A stretch of 64,000 nt of DNA from Strigamia acuminata (taxonomy: Eukaryota > Arthropoda > Chilopoda > Geophilomorpha > Linotaeniidae): positions 12,772,001 to 12,836,000 of the forward strand of contig OX442316.1 of NCBI GenBank assembly GCA_949358305.1. Direction: 5' to 3'. The translations under genes and the position numbers were made by a program. Positions 48,170-60,545 of this stretch are shown here, piece after piece (the first letter of the stretch is position 1; each line of letters opens with the position of its first letter). The notes beneath the pieces were generated by a model that was given only the letters and a program-made list of their open reading frames with translations, was not told where the DNA came from and searched no databases.

Positions 48170-48290
48170 ATCATTTTTGGGGGCCCAGAGCGTGGCACAC
48201 TCTGGGTCCCAGTGTGGGTAAAACGGTGGAGTCTCAAGGGGGATGTTTACCCGAGATAATCCTTTAAATGGTCCGTTATAACCCGGTTCG
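48170..48290. other. GC-rich segment with two adjacent hairpins
   Basis: Bases 48,180-48,190 pair with 48,200-48,210 over 11 bp (one G-U) around a nine-base loop. A second stem, GGGTAAAAC with GTTTACCC, spans 48,216-48,252 with one bulged A. The flanks are strongly AT-rich. It could be a structured RNA or the end of a mobile element; I cannot match it to a known RNA family. Confidence 0.4.
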
Positions 48291-49801
48291 ATGTTTTATT
48301 TGCCATTTATTTTCCTTTTAAGGAAAAATTTGTAAAATTTCTATGTAAGTGTATATTTTTAATAAAGTTTTATTTTTATAAGCTATGTCATTTCTTCAAA
48401 AAATTTACTAAGTCCAAAAATCAATAAGGCGAATCTATGCCAAATTTTTATAGGTTTGGACTTAGAAGAAAAAAAAGGGATGGTGGGTGGATATACAGAT
48501 TCCCCATTTTATGTTTTAATATTTAAATAATAAAAAGTAGAAAAGTTTAAAAAACAAATTTTATTCAAGAAATAATGTATAAATTATTAATTTTGTGTAA
48601 TTTTTTATCTCAAAATCACACAAAATTAATAATTATACACAACACTACAAAAATTTATTATACAAAAAATAAAAACGAATTACAAAAATATGCTCAGCTA
48701 TACAATCTACGTTTGAAAATAAAAATCACAAATAACCACACTAATATATATTCGTGTTGTTCCTGTAGCCGTCCGTTGATGTAGAAATTCATTCACTGAA
48801 CCTAAAATGAAAAAAGTTCAAAATAAATAAACACTAAAAAAAAAAAAATTATAGATTTAAACTGAAAATTATTCGTTAGTTTCTTAAATATTATTAAAAT
48901 TAAAACGCTTTAAATTAAATCGCTAACTAGACAACTAAAACAACTACTAAACGAAAAGTACTACTAACGAGTAAATAACATTGCCTAAATAGTTGAAGTG
49001 AAATCATAATTTAAATGAAACGATCAGTAATACTTAGCTAAATTAAACTTCTAAGAAACAATAGACAGAAAACAAAACGCTAAGAACTATAAAAAAGCCT
49101 AAATACAAATAAAAGTGTAACAAAGAGACCACACACTCACCTCATTTCGATGCGTCTTTCCACCTCTGCGGCGAGGACACAACTGAGCCAAACCAAGTGA
49201 AAAGTGAAAAATGCAAAATAGAAAAGAAACGTTGATTCATTTGCATATCCAATCAACTAATAACATGGAAACTTCTAGAAAATATGGACGGGAAATACGT
49301 CATCTTTCTGCTGGCACAGACCCTATTGGAGGAATAAAATTTTAACAAAAATAATACGGAGTAATAATTAATGACCTGACTGTGAAAATTTATTTGGACA
49401 AAAAATAAAAAAATTAATGTAAGGAATATATCCATTTATACTGGTATGTTTACTTTTAAAAAAAACAAATTAAAACATAATTGATTAAATTAATAAGCTT
49501 ATGAGAAACGATACGGGAAACGATTAAATAGACTGCGTGAAATAACTAATACACCACTCATCCGAAATTGTACAGTTTTTTATGAATTTCAATAAAAATA
49601 AATAAAAACAATATTATAAAAAGAAAAGCTTTTTTAATTTTCATATTTTTATACATTGTACGATTATAAACCACTGAAATCAAATCGCATCAACGCAAAC
49701 TGCATTTAGTTTTTGGATATAGTTTAAATCTTAGACAAGGCGGATTGCCGCACACAAGTAACATCGTAAACACCTTTTTCTTTCCCATTTTTCATCACAT
49801 A

Positions 49802-49985
49802 CAGTCGAAACTCTTTATAACGAATCGCGATATAACGAATTATCGATATAACGAATACCTAAAAATGGCTGGTTTGGTTGGCTGGCCATAGAACACCATG
49901 TTAAAAAATTTCGATATAACGAATTCTCGTTATAATGAATCGATTTTTCGGGTCCCTTGCGATTCGTTATAAAGAGTTTCGAGTG
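49802..49985 (+). mobile_element. Tigger/pogo-like MITE, copy 3
   Basis: Full-length relative of 6,760-6,945 and 14,090-14,269, with ends CAGTCGAAACT and AGTTTCGAGTG and TA on both sides. It is the closest to an intact copy in the plus orientation. Confidence 0.88.
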
Positions 49986-50559
49986 TATTTCATTCGGAGT
50001 CCGAGCAGAGAAATTCCGATTCAAAATCCGAATCCTAGAAGTCATCAAAATCAGAATTCAGTTCTGAATCAGCATCAATTTCCTCTTCGTCTGTTCTGAA
50101 AAAAAGTGTAGTTGGCATTACTAGTATATCTAATTCTGTGCAAATGTTAGTGATCGACTTCTGTGCATTGGAATACATGCAGCGAAGCGCATTCAATTTA
50201 AACGAGTACGGTAACTTAACTTACGTTAACTGCTATAAAGTAAAATTTAAGCAGTCTGTAATTGATTAAATTATGATAAGAAACGACTACGATTTACTAT
50301 TGCAAAATGATTACGGTACAACACAAAAAAAATGAAACGATTACTCACGATCACGACCAGTCGACTACAAATTGTTTACGATGCGAAACGAATACAGCAC
50401 GACACTAAATCTATTACGATGCAAAAGCCGTAAACTGTACGGGTATACTATGTAGTATCGCTTACAATTATCATACCGGTACCGGTACTTTTTACCCAGT
50501 TACATTCGGGTGCGCTTTGAAAACGTTTATTTCGTCCTCGATTTATCGCCCACGTGCGA
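49986..50559. other. Gene-free stretch
   Basis: Between MITE copy 3 and the minisatellite field. It begins with CCGA/AATCCGAATC-like short repeats (about 50,000-50,060) and has a CGATTACG-type word recurring at about 50,280-50,420. No gene is seen. Confidence 0.5.
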
Positions 50560-53120
50560 AACTTGTTTAGTCTGAACTGTAGATTAAACTAACGTATACG
50601 ATTTGAGGTTTGAGTGCTGAGTTGAGATTCCACCGTAGATTCAATAAACGTATCCGAAATTATCGCTCCCATGGTCTGTCCCTCCTTGTAAGCTTCGGCT
50701 TCTTGGAAATAAACAATATTAATAATATTAATAATAAAACTTGTTGAAACTATGCTAATTTACAAAATGTACCCGAACTCATCGCCCAGTGTGCGAAACT
50801 TGTTCAAACTCCACTGCAAATCACAAAATCTATCCGAATTTATCGCCCAATTTGCTAAACATGTTGAAATTCCAGTACAACACTCACAAAATGTATCCGA
50901 ATTTATCGGACAAAATGCAAAACATGTTGAAATTCCACTGAAAAAACAATAAACGCATCTGAATTTATCGCCCACCATGCAATACTTGTTGAAACTACAC
51001 TGCAAATCCATAAAATGTATCCGAATGTATCGCACACCATGCAAAACATGTCGAAATTCCATTGAAACCCCACAAAATGTATCCGAATTTATTCACACCA
51101 TGTAAAACATGTTGAAATTGCACTGAAAAACTCGCACACGGTACAAAACTATCTAAAACTCTACTGTACTTGTAGATTCAATAAACGTATCGGAATTTAT
51201 CGCACACGACCAAAACTAGCTTTAACCCGTACAATAAAGCATCCAAATAAAAATCCTAATTTATCGCACATCGTTTAAAACCCCCAAGTGGGTTTACTTT
51301 AGAATATGGCCCACTTCAGAATGGGCCCAAAATTTGGTTACTTACCAAATAAAGCCTCTTTAACTTAACCTAACCTGGCCTAGCCCATCCTTAACCTAAC
51401 CTAACCTTATGTTAATTTAAAGGGATTTACTTTAGAATATGGCCAGCTTCAGAAGTGTCATTTTCGGATTCGAGGGGGTTTGTTTGGTATGTAACCAAAT
51501 TTTGGGACCATTCCTTAGCAGGCCATATTCTAAAGTAACTCCGAAACTTGTATCCGCAGAAATACATGCTGAAACTGCACTGAATACCTTAAAAAGTCAT
51601 CCGAATTTATCGCCCCCGCACAAATATAAGCTGAAACTGCACTGAATAAGCAAAATCGCATCCGAAATTTATCTCCCAGGCACAAATACATGCAGAAACT
51701 GCTCTGTAGATGTGCAAATTCATCCGAATTTATTGCACACGAACAAATACAAGCTGAAATTGCACTGAATATTTTAAAAATTCATCTGAATATATCCCCC
51801 ACGCACAAGCTGAAACTGCTGTGTAGATGTGAAAACACATCCAAATATATCGCCCATACACAAAACTTGTTAAAACTCAACTGCAAATTCATAAAATGCA
51901 TCCGAATTTATCGGCCAAGTTGCAAAACTTGTTGAAACTCAACTGCAAATTCATAAAATGCATCCGAATTTATCGGCCAAGTTGCAAAACTTGTTGAAAC
52001 TCAACTGCAAATTCATAAAATACATCCGAATTTATCGCCCACCGTGCAAAACTTGTTGAAACTCAACTGCAAATTCATAAAATGCATCCGAATTTATCGC
52101 CCACCGTGCAAAACTTGTTGAAACTTCAACTGCAAATTCATAAAATGCATCCGAATTTATCGCCCACCGTGCAAAACTTGTTGAAACCCAACCGCAAATT
52201 CATAAAATGCATCCGAATTTATCGGCTATGGTACAAAACAAGCTTCAATCCATAAAATAAATCCAAAAAAGCATCCGAATTTATCGCCTACCGTGCTAAA
52301 CTTGTTGGAACTTCACTGCAAATCCACAAAACACATCCGAATTTATCGCCTATCTTACAAAACTATACTGCAAATTCGCAAAACACATCCGATTTTATCG
52401 CCTACCGTACAAAACTTCAGTGCTTATTCACAAAACACATCGGAATTTATCGCCCACAGTGCAAAACTGGTTGAAACTAAACGACAAAGCCTAAAAACGC
52501 ATCCGATTTTATCGCACACGATGAAAACTAGCTTCAATCCGTACAAGAAATCCAAAAAAGCATCCGAATTAATCGCCCACTGTGAAAAACTACACTACAA
52601 AATCACAAAACACAAACGAATTTATTGTCTATTGTGCTAAACCTAACCTAACCTATCCTCATTTCCGACACTTTTGAGTGTCATAATCGGACTTAGGCTT
52701 TATTTGGTATGTAACTAAATTTTGGGCCTACTCCGAAGCGGGCCATATTCTAAACTTCCGAATTTATCGCCTACCATGCTATACTTTACTGCAATATCAC
52801 AAAACACATACGAAGTTATCGCCCACCGTGCAAAACTTGCTGAAACTACTCAGCAAAACCAAAAAACGCATCTGAATTTATCGCTCACGCACAAACACAA
52901 GCTGAAATTGCACTGAATACCTAAAAAACACATCCTATGTGCTACTGAACTGCGTGTCAAATAAACGACTAAAACATATCCGAATTCATCGCCCAGCGTG
53001 CAAAACTTGTTGAAACTATAGTGTGCAAATCCAATAAACGTATCTGAATTTATCGCTCATGATCCAAACTGGCTTCAATCTGTACAATAAATCCAAAAAA
53101 CATATTCAATTTATAGCAGG
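50560..53120 (+). repeat. Diverged 62-bp minisatellite field
   Basis: Dozens of degenerate units share the words CATCCGAATTTATCGCCCAC, GTGCAAAACTTGTTGAAACT and CTGCAAATTCATAAAATG. The best-preserved part is about 51,896-52,215, where the word TCCGAATTTATCG recurs at spacings of 62, 62, 62, 63 and 62 bp. Open frames through the field are repeat translations, not genes. The field is broken by the inverted-repeat element at 51,297-51,535 and a related fragment at about 52,640-52,756. Confidence 0.92.
51297..51535. mobile_element. Inverted-repeat element inside the minisatellite field
   Basis: The left end CTTTAGAATATGGCCCACTT and the right end GGCCATATTCTAAAG are inverted, and inner words GGTTAC and GTAACC with CCAAAATTTGG-like sequence extend the arms to about 50 bp. 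A second left-end copy starts at about 51,429, so the element looks rearranged. CCTAA-type pentamers occur in its middle (51,366-51,410). A fragment with the same right end is at about 52,640-52,756. Confidence 0.65.
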
Positions 53121-54901
53121 TGTGCCAAACCTGTTGAAACCGAGCATTAATATAACAATACCGTATTGCATTGCTTTCATGGGCGATAAATCGGGTTTTT
53201 TCCAAAGCATAATCACCACTCACAAGCTCACAAGTCAGAGAAATTTCAACTCCTAATTAATAGCAACTTGAAAACATAGATGGCGCCACTGTTTTCCACT
53301 CGCAAACTGTCTCTGGTCACTGCTGCTATCTAGAGACAACTGAATGAAACAATACCGTATTGAATACCGACCACATCGCTTATAACACGGATTATCTGCG
53401 TTCGATAGTCAAAGTATAAAAAATAAAAACCACGGATGATGTATCTGTCAGACTGTTTGTATTTCGATTTTACATTTGAAATTTTTTACAATTTATTTTC
53501 TGTATGAATAATACATAATTCATTGATTTTTACTATGGTAATGCATAGTCCTGTTTTCTCCCGTTAACACTGAACGATCGTGTTCCCGCTTCTTGTTATT
53601 GCCAAAATTACCTTTACAAATTGACAATTATTTTCTCCACCTAAAAAATAAATTTATAACAAATACTACCCTTAATAAAAATATTTTAAAAACGTATTCC
53701 TGCTACCATTCATTACCATTTGTCTGTCTGAACTCCAACCAACCGCACACAATTTAATAACTAAAAACACAAATCCCACTAAATATATTCCACCGCGTCG
53801 GCAAGTCCGGATAAATCCGAGCGCCAAGTTCTTCAATGTTATATTCCACTTTTTCAAAATCGAGTCTGCGCTGACTGGAAAAAATAAATGGTTTTAATTT
53901 ATATAATTATACTAGTCGAAAACTGTTCACATCATTTTCCTTGATTCTGTTTTGAATTGGAGAAGAACGCCAGAACCGTCGATTACATCGGGTTCCTGAT
54001 CAACTTCCATCGTCTCTGTAAATTAGTCTTTGCTATTTCCTATCACCTGATTTTTATAAACCTGATGTTTACAAACCAACGTATTTCATGCAGTGCCAAT
54101 TGGGTTTGTTGAGAATAAATTACGTACGACACTCCTCGTGTTTCTCCCTACCGAGTACCGTAGCGATAGCTGCTCTGCAGGGCAGTCAAATCCTCCATGT
54201 TTAGTTAACAAGGGGTGAAAGTTATTTTAACCGAAAAACGACGCTTATCGGTTTTTTGTTTTTATTCTTTTTATTTTATTTTTATATGCTGTTTTTATTC
54301 TTTTTATTTTATTTTTATATGCTGTTTTTATTCCTTGTTATTCTTTTTGTTGTTAAGTTCATTTTTTAAATTTTAATACTTAATGAGCAGGTCTGTGCAC
54401 GGGAGATCTTACGTAGTCAATCTAACCACATTTCATCGTTTTAAAATTTACAACATAACAAAAAAAAAATGTGATAATTTTCTGCTTTGTTAACAATAAT
54501 TTATCGACCGATTTTGCAATCGTGACGCTGGTCGACTGATAACCAGTTCCATGTTTCAATCTGGTGGACCTGCAACCTGCAACTAACCAATATGATTCTT
54601 CTTTCTGTTTGTACTTCCGGTGAAATTCCGACAACAATTTGATGATTATTTTCAAACACATTATCTACACTTGAAATCCTTTCAATATTTCACAGAATAA
54701 TACATTGAAATACATACGACACTCCTTGTAATTCTCCCAAACTATGGATACAATACAGCAACCTAATCCTCCTTTAGTTGATGAAAGCAAATTTTATCGA
54801 AAATATGATTATATAACATGTAAATCTGTTTTTATTCTTCATTCATTTTTGTTGTTTTTATTCTTTATTTTTTTGTTGTTTTTATTCTTAGTTTAACCAT
54901 A
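53121..54901. other. Gene-free AT-rich stretch
   Basis: No gene is supported. A small direct repeat of the TTTTTATTCTTTTTATTTTA type lies at about 54,260-54,330. Short frames on either strand show no family motif. Confidence 0.55.
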
Positions 54902-55342
54902 TTGCCTCTTTTTTTGCAATCTGTGGGAACAATTTTAACGAGGATCCAACCTTGCATTAACATTACCGACTGGGAAAACATAAAAAAAACCCAGCTGAGA
55001 TTGGTGGCAAATTATCTTGCCATATCAAACAACAGAAACAGTTTAAAACGAAAATTACACAATGAATTTAAATACAATAAACAAAAAGTAAATGCTTCAC
55101 TGACGACCAACATTTTCGCTGCTCAATGTAGGCTGACGACCAACATCCATTGTCCAAAATCCCTTGCAAATCCAAACAAACGATCCAACTTGAATGACAT
55201 CTTGATCCACGTATTGAAGGTTTATTCAGGTACACCATTCCCCACGAACTCCTCGCAGCGCAACGCAACAAAGCTGTACAAACTCTCCAGCAGAGAACAA
55301 CCAAAGGATGCATCGCGTCCAAAGCACCCTGTAGCACTGTAG
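54902..55342 (+). CDS. Unrecognised ORF running into the satellite array
   Basis: A 146-codon open frame from ATG to a stop at 55,340-55,342. I do not recognise the family. Residues about 23-55 (from DWENIKKTQLRLVANYLAIS) have the alternating basic and hydrophobic pattern of a two-helix SAP-like or HeH-like DNA-binding motif, a weak resemblance only. The last 34 or so codons lie in the first 722-bp satellite unit, so either the array began by duplicating the end of a gene or the frame is fortuitous. No introns were modelled. It could be a mobile-element fragment. Confidence 0.3.
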   Translation: MPLFLQSVGTILTRIQPCINITDWENIKKTQLRLVANYLAISNNRNSLKRKLHNEFKYNKQKVNASLTTNIFAAQCRLTTNIHCPKSLANPNKRSNLNDILIHVLKVYSGTPFPTNSSQRNATKLYKLSSREQPKDASRPKHPVAL

Positions 55343-58300
55343 CGAGCCTTCAACTGGACACACTGCTAAAAGAGCCTGCACTACCCTAACCATGACTCCC
55401 CGTAAACATGAACAGAGACCAGATGAAACATGTTTACTTCCTAAGAGAGCCTTGATGAATCCGCGCAGCGCACTGACAAATCAATATTATAATCCGTTCT
55501 CTTTCCTCGGCATAATGGTCACTCTGGGCTTCATAACCTATGCGTGATTGTCACCTTTCTTTGAACCACTTTGCCCATTGGTCAAATGATAGCAGAGAAA
55601 CAGGGTTCTCCAGCTATGCAAGCGCCAATTCATGAAAATCACTCACCAGTTGGCTGTCGATAGCAGTAGTGCTACAGATATAAGAGGTACCCTGGTAGGA
55701 CCTCGTCTATTTTTGCCTTGTACATTGTGTGTGGTCACTTTTACCCGGTGGGCCATTGAAACGGGATTAACCAGTTGCCAACTGAGAAAAAGGATTATTC
55801 CTTGCTTTGCCAGTAACTATTCCTAGCCTTAAATTCGGAGTTCTGCAGATTCATTCATGCAGATTACATTCAATTGCTGTCTGGAAAGAAAGAAAAAATA
55901 ATTAATAACCAACAAATAAAACATTAATTAACACAAATTACCTGATGAATAAACCTGCAATTCGCCACGAACTCCTCCCATCCAACGCAACAAAGCTGTA
56001 CAAACTCTCAAGCAGAGAACAACCAAAGGATGCATCGCGTCCAAAGCACCCTGTAGCACTGTAGCGAGCCTTCAACTGGACACACTGCTAAAAGAGCCTG
56101 CACTACCCTAACCATGACTCCCCGTAAACATGAACAGAGACCAGATGAAACATGTTTACTTCCTAAGAGAGCCTTGATGAATCCGCGCAGCGCACTGACA
56201 AATCAATATTATAATCCGTTCTCTTTCCTCGGCATAATGGTCACTCTGGGCTTCATAACCTATGCGTGATTGTCACCTTTCTTTGAACCACTTTGCCCAT
56301 TGGTCAAATGATAGCAGAGAAACAGGGTTCTCCAGCTATGCAAGCGCCAATTCATGAAAATCACTCACCAGTTGGCTGTCGATAGCAGTAGTGCTACAGA
56401 TATAAGAGGTACCCTGGTAGGACCTCGTCTATTTTTGCCTTGTACATTGTGTGTGGTCACTTTTACCCGGTGGGCCATTGAAACGGGATTAACCAGTTGC
56501 CAACTGAGAAAAAGGATTATTCCTTGCTTTGCCAGTAACTATTCCTAGCCTTAAATTCGGAGTTCTGCAGATTCATTCATGCAGATTACATTCAATTGCT
56601 GTCTGGAAAGAAAGAAAAAATAATTAATAACCAACAAATAAAACATTAATTAACACAAATTACCTGATGAATAAACCTGCAATTCGCCACGAACTCCTCC
56701 CATCCAACGCAACAAAGCTGTACAAACTCTCAAGCAGAGAACAACCAAAGGATGCATCGCGTCCAAAGCACCCTGTAGCACTGTAGCGAGCCTTCAACTG
56801 GACACACTGCTAAAAGAGCCTGCACTACCCTAACCATGACTCCCCGTAAACATGAACAGAGACCAGATGAAACATGTTTACTTCCTAAGAGAGCCTTGAT
56901 GAATCCGCGCAGCGCACTGACAAATCAATATTATAATCCGTTCTCTTTCCTCGGCATAATGGTCACTCTGGGCTTCATAACCTATGCGTGATTGTCACCT
57001 TTCTTTGAACCACTTTGCCCATTGGTCAAATGATAGCAGAGAAACAGGGTTCTCCAGCTATGCAAGCGCCAATTCATGAAAATCACTCACCAGTTGGCTG
57101 TCGATAGCAGTAGTGCTACAGATATAAGAGGTACCCTGGTAGGACCTCGTCTATTTTTGCCTTGTACATTGTGTGTGGTCACTTTTACCCGGTGGGCCAT
57201 TGAAACGGGATTAACCAGTTGCCAACTGAGAAAAAGGATTATTCCTTGCTTTGCCAGTAACTATTCCTAGCCTTAAATTCGGAGTTCTGCAGATTCATTC
57301 ATGCAGATTACATTCAATTGCTGTCTGGAAAGAAAGAAAAAATAATTAATAACCAACAAATAAAACATTAATTAACACAAATTACCTGATGAATAAACCT
57401 GCAATTCGCCACGAACTCCTCCCATCCAACGCAACAAAGCTGTACAAACTCTCAAGCAGAGAACAACCAAAGGATGCATCGCGTCCAAAGCACCCTGTAG
57501 CACTGTAGCGAGCCTTCAACTGGACACACTGCTAAAAGAGCCTGCACTACCCTGACCATGACTCCCCGTAAACATGAACAGAGACCAGATGAAACATGTT
57601 TACTTCCTAAGAGAGCCTTGATGAATCCGCGCAGCGCACTGACAAATCAATATTATAATCCGTTCTCTTTCCTCGGCATAATGGTCACTCTGGGCTTCAT
57701 AACCTATGCGTGATTGTCACCTTTCTTTGAACCACTTTGCCCATTGGTCAAATGATAGCAGAGAAACAGGGTTCTCCAGCTATGCAAGCGCCAATTCATG
57801 AAAATCACTCACCAGTTGGCTGTCGATAGCAGTAGTGCTACAGATATAAGAGGTACCCTGGTAGGACCTCGTCTATTTTTGCCTTGTACATTGTGTGTGG
57901 TCACTTTTACCCGGTGGGCCATTGAAACGGGATTAACCAGTTGCCAACTGAGAAAAAGGATTATTCCTTGCTTTGCCAGTAACTATTCCTAGCCTTAAAT
58001 TCGGAGTTCTGCAGATTCATTCATGCAGATTACATTCAATTGCTGTCTGGAAAGAAAGAAAAAATAATTAATAACCAACAAATAAAACATTAATTAACAC
58101 AAATTACCTGATGAATAAACCTGCAATTCGCCACGAACTCCTCCCATCCAACGCAACAAAGCTGTACAAACTCTCAAGCAGAGAACAACCAAAGGATGCA
58201 TCGCGTCCAAAGCACCCTGTAGCACTGTAGCGAGCCTTCAACTGGACACACTGCTAAAAGAGCCTGCACTACCCTAACCATGACTCCCCGTAAACATGAA

Positions 58301-59567
58301 CAGAGACCAGATGAAACATGTTTACTTCCTAAGAGAGCCTTGATGAATCCGCGCAGCGCACTGACAAATCAATATTATAATCCGTTCTCTTTCCTCGGCA
58401 TAATGGTCACTCTGGGCTTCATAACCTATGCGTGATTGTCACCTTTCTTTGAACCACTTTGCCCATTGGTCAAATGATAGCAGAGAAACAGGGTTCTCCA
58501 GCTATGCAAGCGCCAATTCATGAAAATCACTCACCAGTTGGCTGTCGATAGCAGTAGTGCTACAGATATAAGAGGTACCCTGGTAGGACCTCGTCTATTT
58601 TTGCCTTGTACATTGTGTGTGGTCACTTTTACCCGGTGGGCCATTGAAACGGGATTAACCAGTTGCCAACTGAGAAAAAGGATTATTCCTTGCTTTGCCA
58701 GTAACTATTCCTAGCCTTAAATTCGGAGTTCTGCAGATTCATTCATGCAGATTACATTCAATTGCTGTCTGGAAAGAAAGAAAAAATAATTAATAACCAA
58801 CAAATAAAACATTAATTAACACAAATTACCTGATGAATAAACCTGCAATTCGCCACGAACTCCTCCCATCCAACGCAACAAAGCTGTACAAACTCTCAAG
58901 CAGAGAACAACCAAAGGATGCATCGCGTCCAAAGCACCCTGTAGCACTGTAGCGAGCCTTCAACTGGACACACTGCTAAAAGAGCCTGCACTACCCTGAC
59001 CATGACTCCCCGTAAACATGAACAGAGACCAGATGAAACATGTTTACTTCCTAAGAGAGCCTTGATGAATCCGCGCAGCGCACTGACAAATCAATATTAT
59101 AATCCGTTCTCTTTCCTCGGCATAATGGTCACTCTGGGCTTCATAACCTATGCGTGATTGTCACCTTTCTTTGAACCACTTTGCCCATTGGTCAAATGAT
59201 AGCAGAGAAACAGGGTTCTCCAGCTATGCAAGCGCCAATTCATGAAAATCACTCACCAGTTGGCTGTCGATAGCAGTAGTGCTACAGATATAAGAGGTAC
59301 CCTGGTAGGACCTCGTCTATTTTTGCCTTGTACATTGTGTGTGGTCACTTTTACCCGGTGGGCCATTGAAACGGGATTAACCAGTTGCCAACTGAGAAAA
59401 AGGATTATTCCTTGCTTTGCCAGTAACTATTCCTAGCCTTAAATTCGGAGTTCTGCAGATTCATTCATGCAGATTACATTCAATTGCTGTCTGGAAAGAA
59501 AGAAAAAATAATTAATAACCAACAAATAAAACAATAATTAACACAAATTACCTGAATAAACCTTCAA
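55240..59567 (+). repeat. 722-bp satellite, six tandem copies
   Basis: Six head-to-tail units with an exact 722-bp period (identical landmarks at 55,632, 56,354, 57,076, 57,798, 58,520 and 59,242). Copies 2-6 are almost identical; copy 1 differs near its start (CTCGCAGCGCAACG against CTCCCATCCAACG) and copy 6 diverges at its end. A 64-codon frame (MKITHQLAVDSSS) repeats in every unit simply because the units are identical; it has no known motif. A single A/G variant is G in copies 4 and 6 only (57,554 and 58,998). Such uniformity means recent amplification or homogenisation. Confidence 0.97.
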
Positions 59568-59737
59568 TTTCAAACATCTCTCGTACGTTTTCTGCCAGCG
59601 CCACTCTCAAACAGGGTACAGCTCATTTTCCATCCTAACTGTATCCACGTCCGTCTATTTCTTCCGGTTATACGCAATCCAACTAAAGTTCGCGAACCAC
59701 TATTTTCAATGATTCTTGCAGCGATAAAAATAAATTA

Positions 59738-59880
59738 TTTTTGGGAAGGAAAATGCAATTTTGGGAAGGAAAATGCAATTTTGGGAAGGAAAATGCAATT
59801 TTGGGAAGGAAAATGCATTCTTGGAAAGGAAAATGCAGTTACGGGAGGAAAACATGCATTTTTGGGAGAAAAAAAATGCA
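59738..59880 (+). repeat. 20-bp minisatellite, GGGAAGGAAAATGCAA type
   Basis: Four near-perfect units with 20-bp period (TTTTGGGAAGGAAAATGCAA), followed by three diverged units up to the next minisatellite. Confidence 0.92.
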
Positions 59881-59893
59881 TTTTTTGTGCTGT

Positions 59894-60545
59894 ACCGGTA
59901 TTCGAAGTTTTTTTGCGTGTAACGGTATTCGATGTTTTTGTATTCGAAGTTTTTTGTGTTTACTGCTATTCGAAGTTTTTGTATTCGAAATGTTTGTATT
60001 CGAAGTTTTTTTGTATGTACCGGTATTCGAAGTATTTTTGCGTGTACCGGTATTCGAAGTTTTTTTTGTGTGTACCGGTATTCGAAGTTTTTTTGCGTGT
60101 ACCGGTATTCGAAGTTTTTTAGCGTGTACCGGTATTTGAAGTTTTTTTGCGTGTATCGGTATTCGAAGTTTTTTTTGTGTGTACCGGTATTCGAAGTTTT
60201 TTTGCGTGTACCGGTATTCGAAGTTTTTTTGCGTGTACCGGTATTCGAAGTTTTTTTGCGTGTACCATTATTCGAAGTTTTTGTATTCGAAATGTTTGTA
60301 TTCGAAGTTTTTTTGTATGTACCGGTATTTGAAGGTTTTTGCGTGTACCGGTATTCGAAGATTTTTGCGTGTATCGATATACGAAGTTTTTTTGCGTGTA
60401 CCGGTATTCGAAGTTTTTTTTGCGTGTACCGGTATTTGAAGTTTGTTTGCGTGTAACATTATTTGAAGTTTTTTTGCGTGTACCGGTATTCAAAGTTTTT
60501 TTGCGTGTACCGGTATTCAAAGTTTTTTTGCATGTACCGATATTC
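59894..60545 (+). repeat. 27-bp minisatellite, ACCGGTATTCGAAG type
   Basis: More than 20 units of about 27 bp of the pattern GTACCGGTATTCGAAG followed by a T run and GCGTGT. Each full unit carries two 6-bp palindromes, ACCGGT and TTCGAA. Shorter units without the first half occur twice (about 59,925-60,010 and 60,278-60,310), as a repeated block of ATTCGAAGTTTTTGTATTCG type, so a higher-order repeat exists. Open frames on both strands are repeat translations. Confidence 0.95.

Larger units (their letters stand above)
47149..49801. other. Gene-free stretch with minisatellite and structured segment
   Basis: No protein gene is supported. Contents are the minisatellite at 47,621-47,812, the GC-rich hairpin segment at 48,170-48,290 (with an AATAAAG polyadenylation-like signal at about 48,360), and otherwise AT-rich sequence up to the third Tigger-like MITE. 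Confidence 0.55.

Noticed and set aside
50560-53120. CRISPR-like array
   Set aside because: Units are contiguous degenerate tandem repeats without unique spacers, and the genome is eukaryotic.
50752-53256. Multiple 60-115 codon frames
   Set aside because: They are translations of the 62-bp minisatellite (HPNLSPTVQN-type repeats).
55632-59436. Six identical 64-codon frames (MKITHQLAVDSSS) as a gene family
   Set aside because: They are identical because the 722-bp units are identical; there is no motif, and constraint cannot be shown from near-identical copies.
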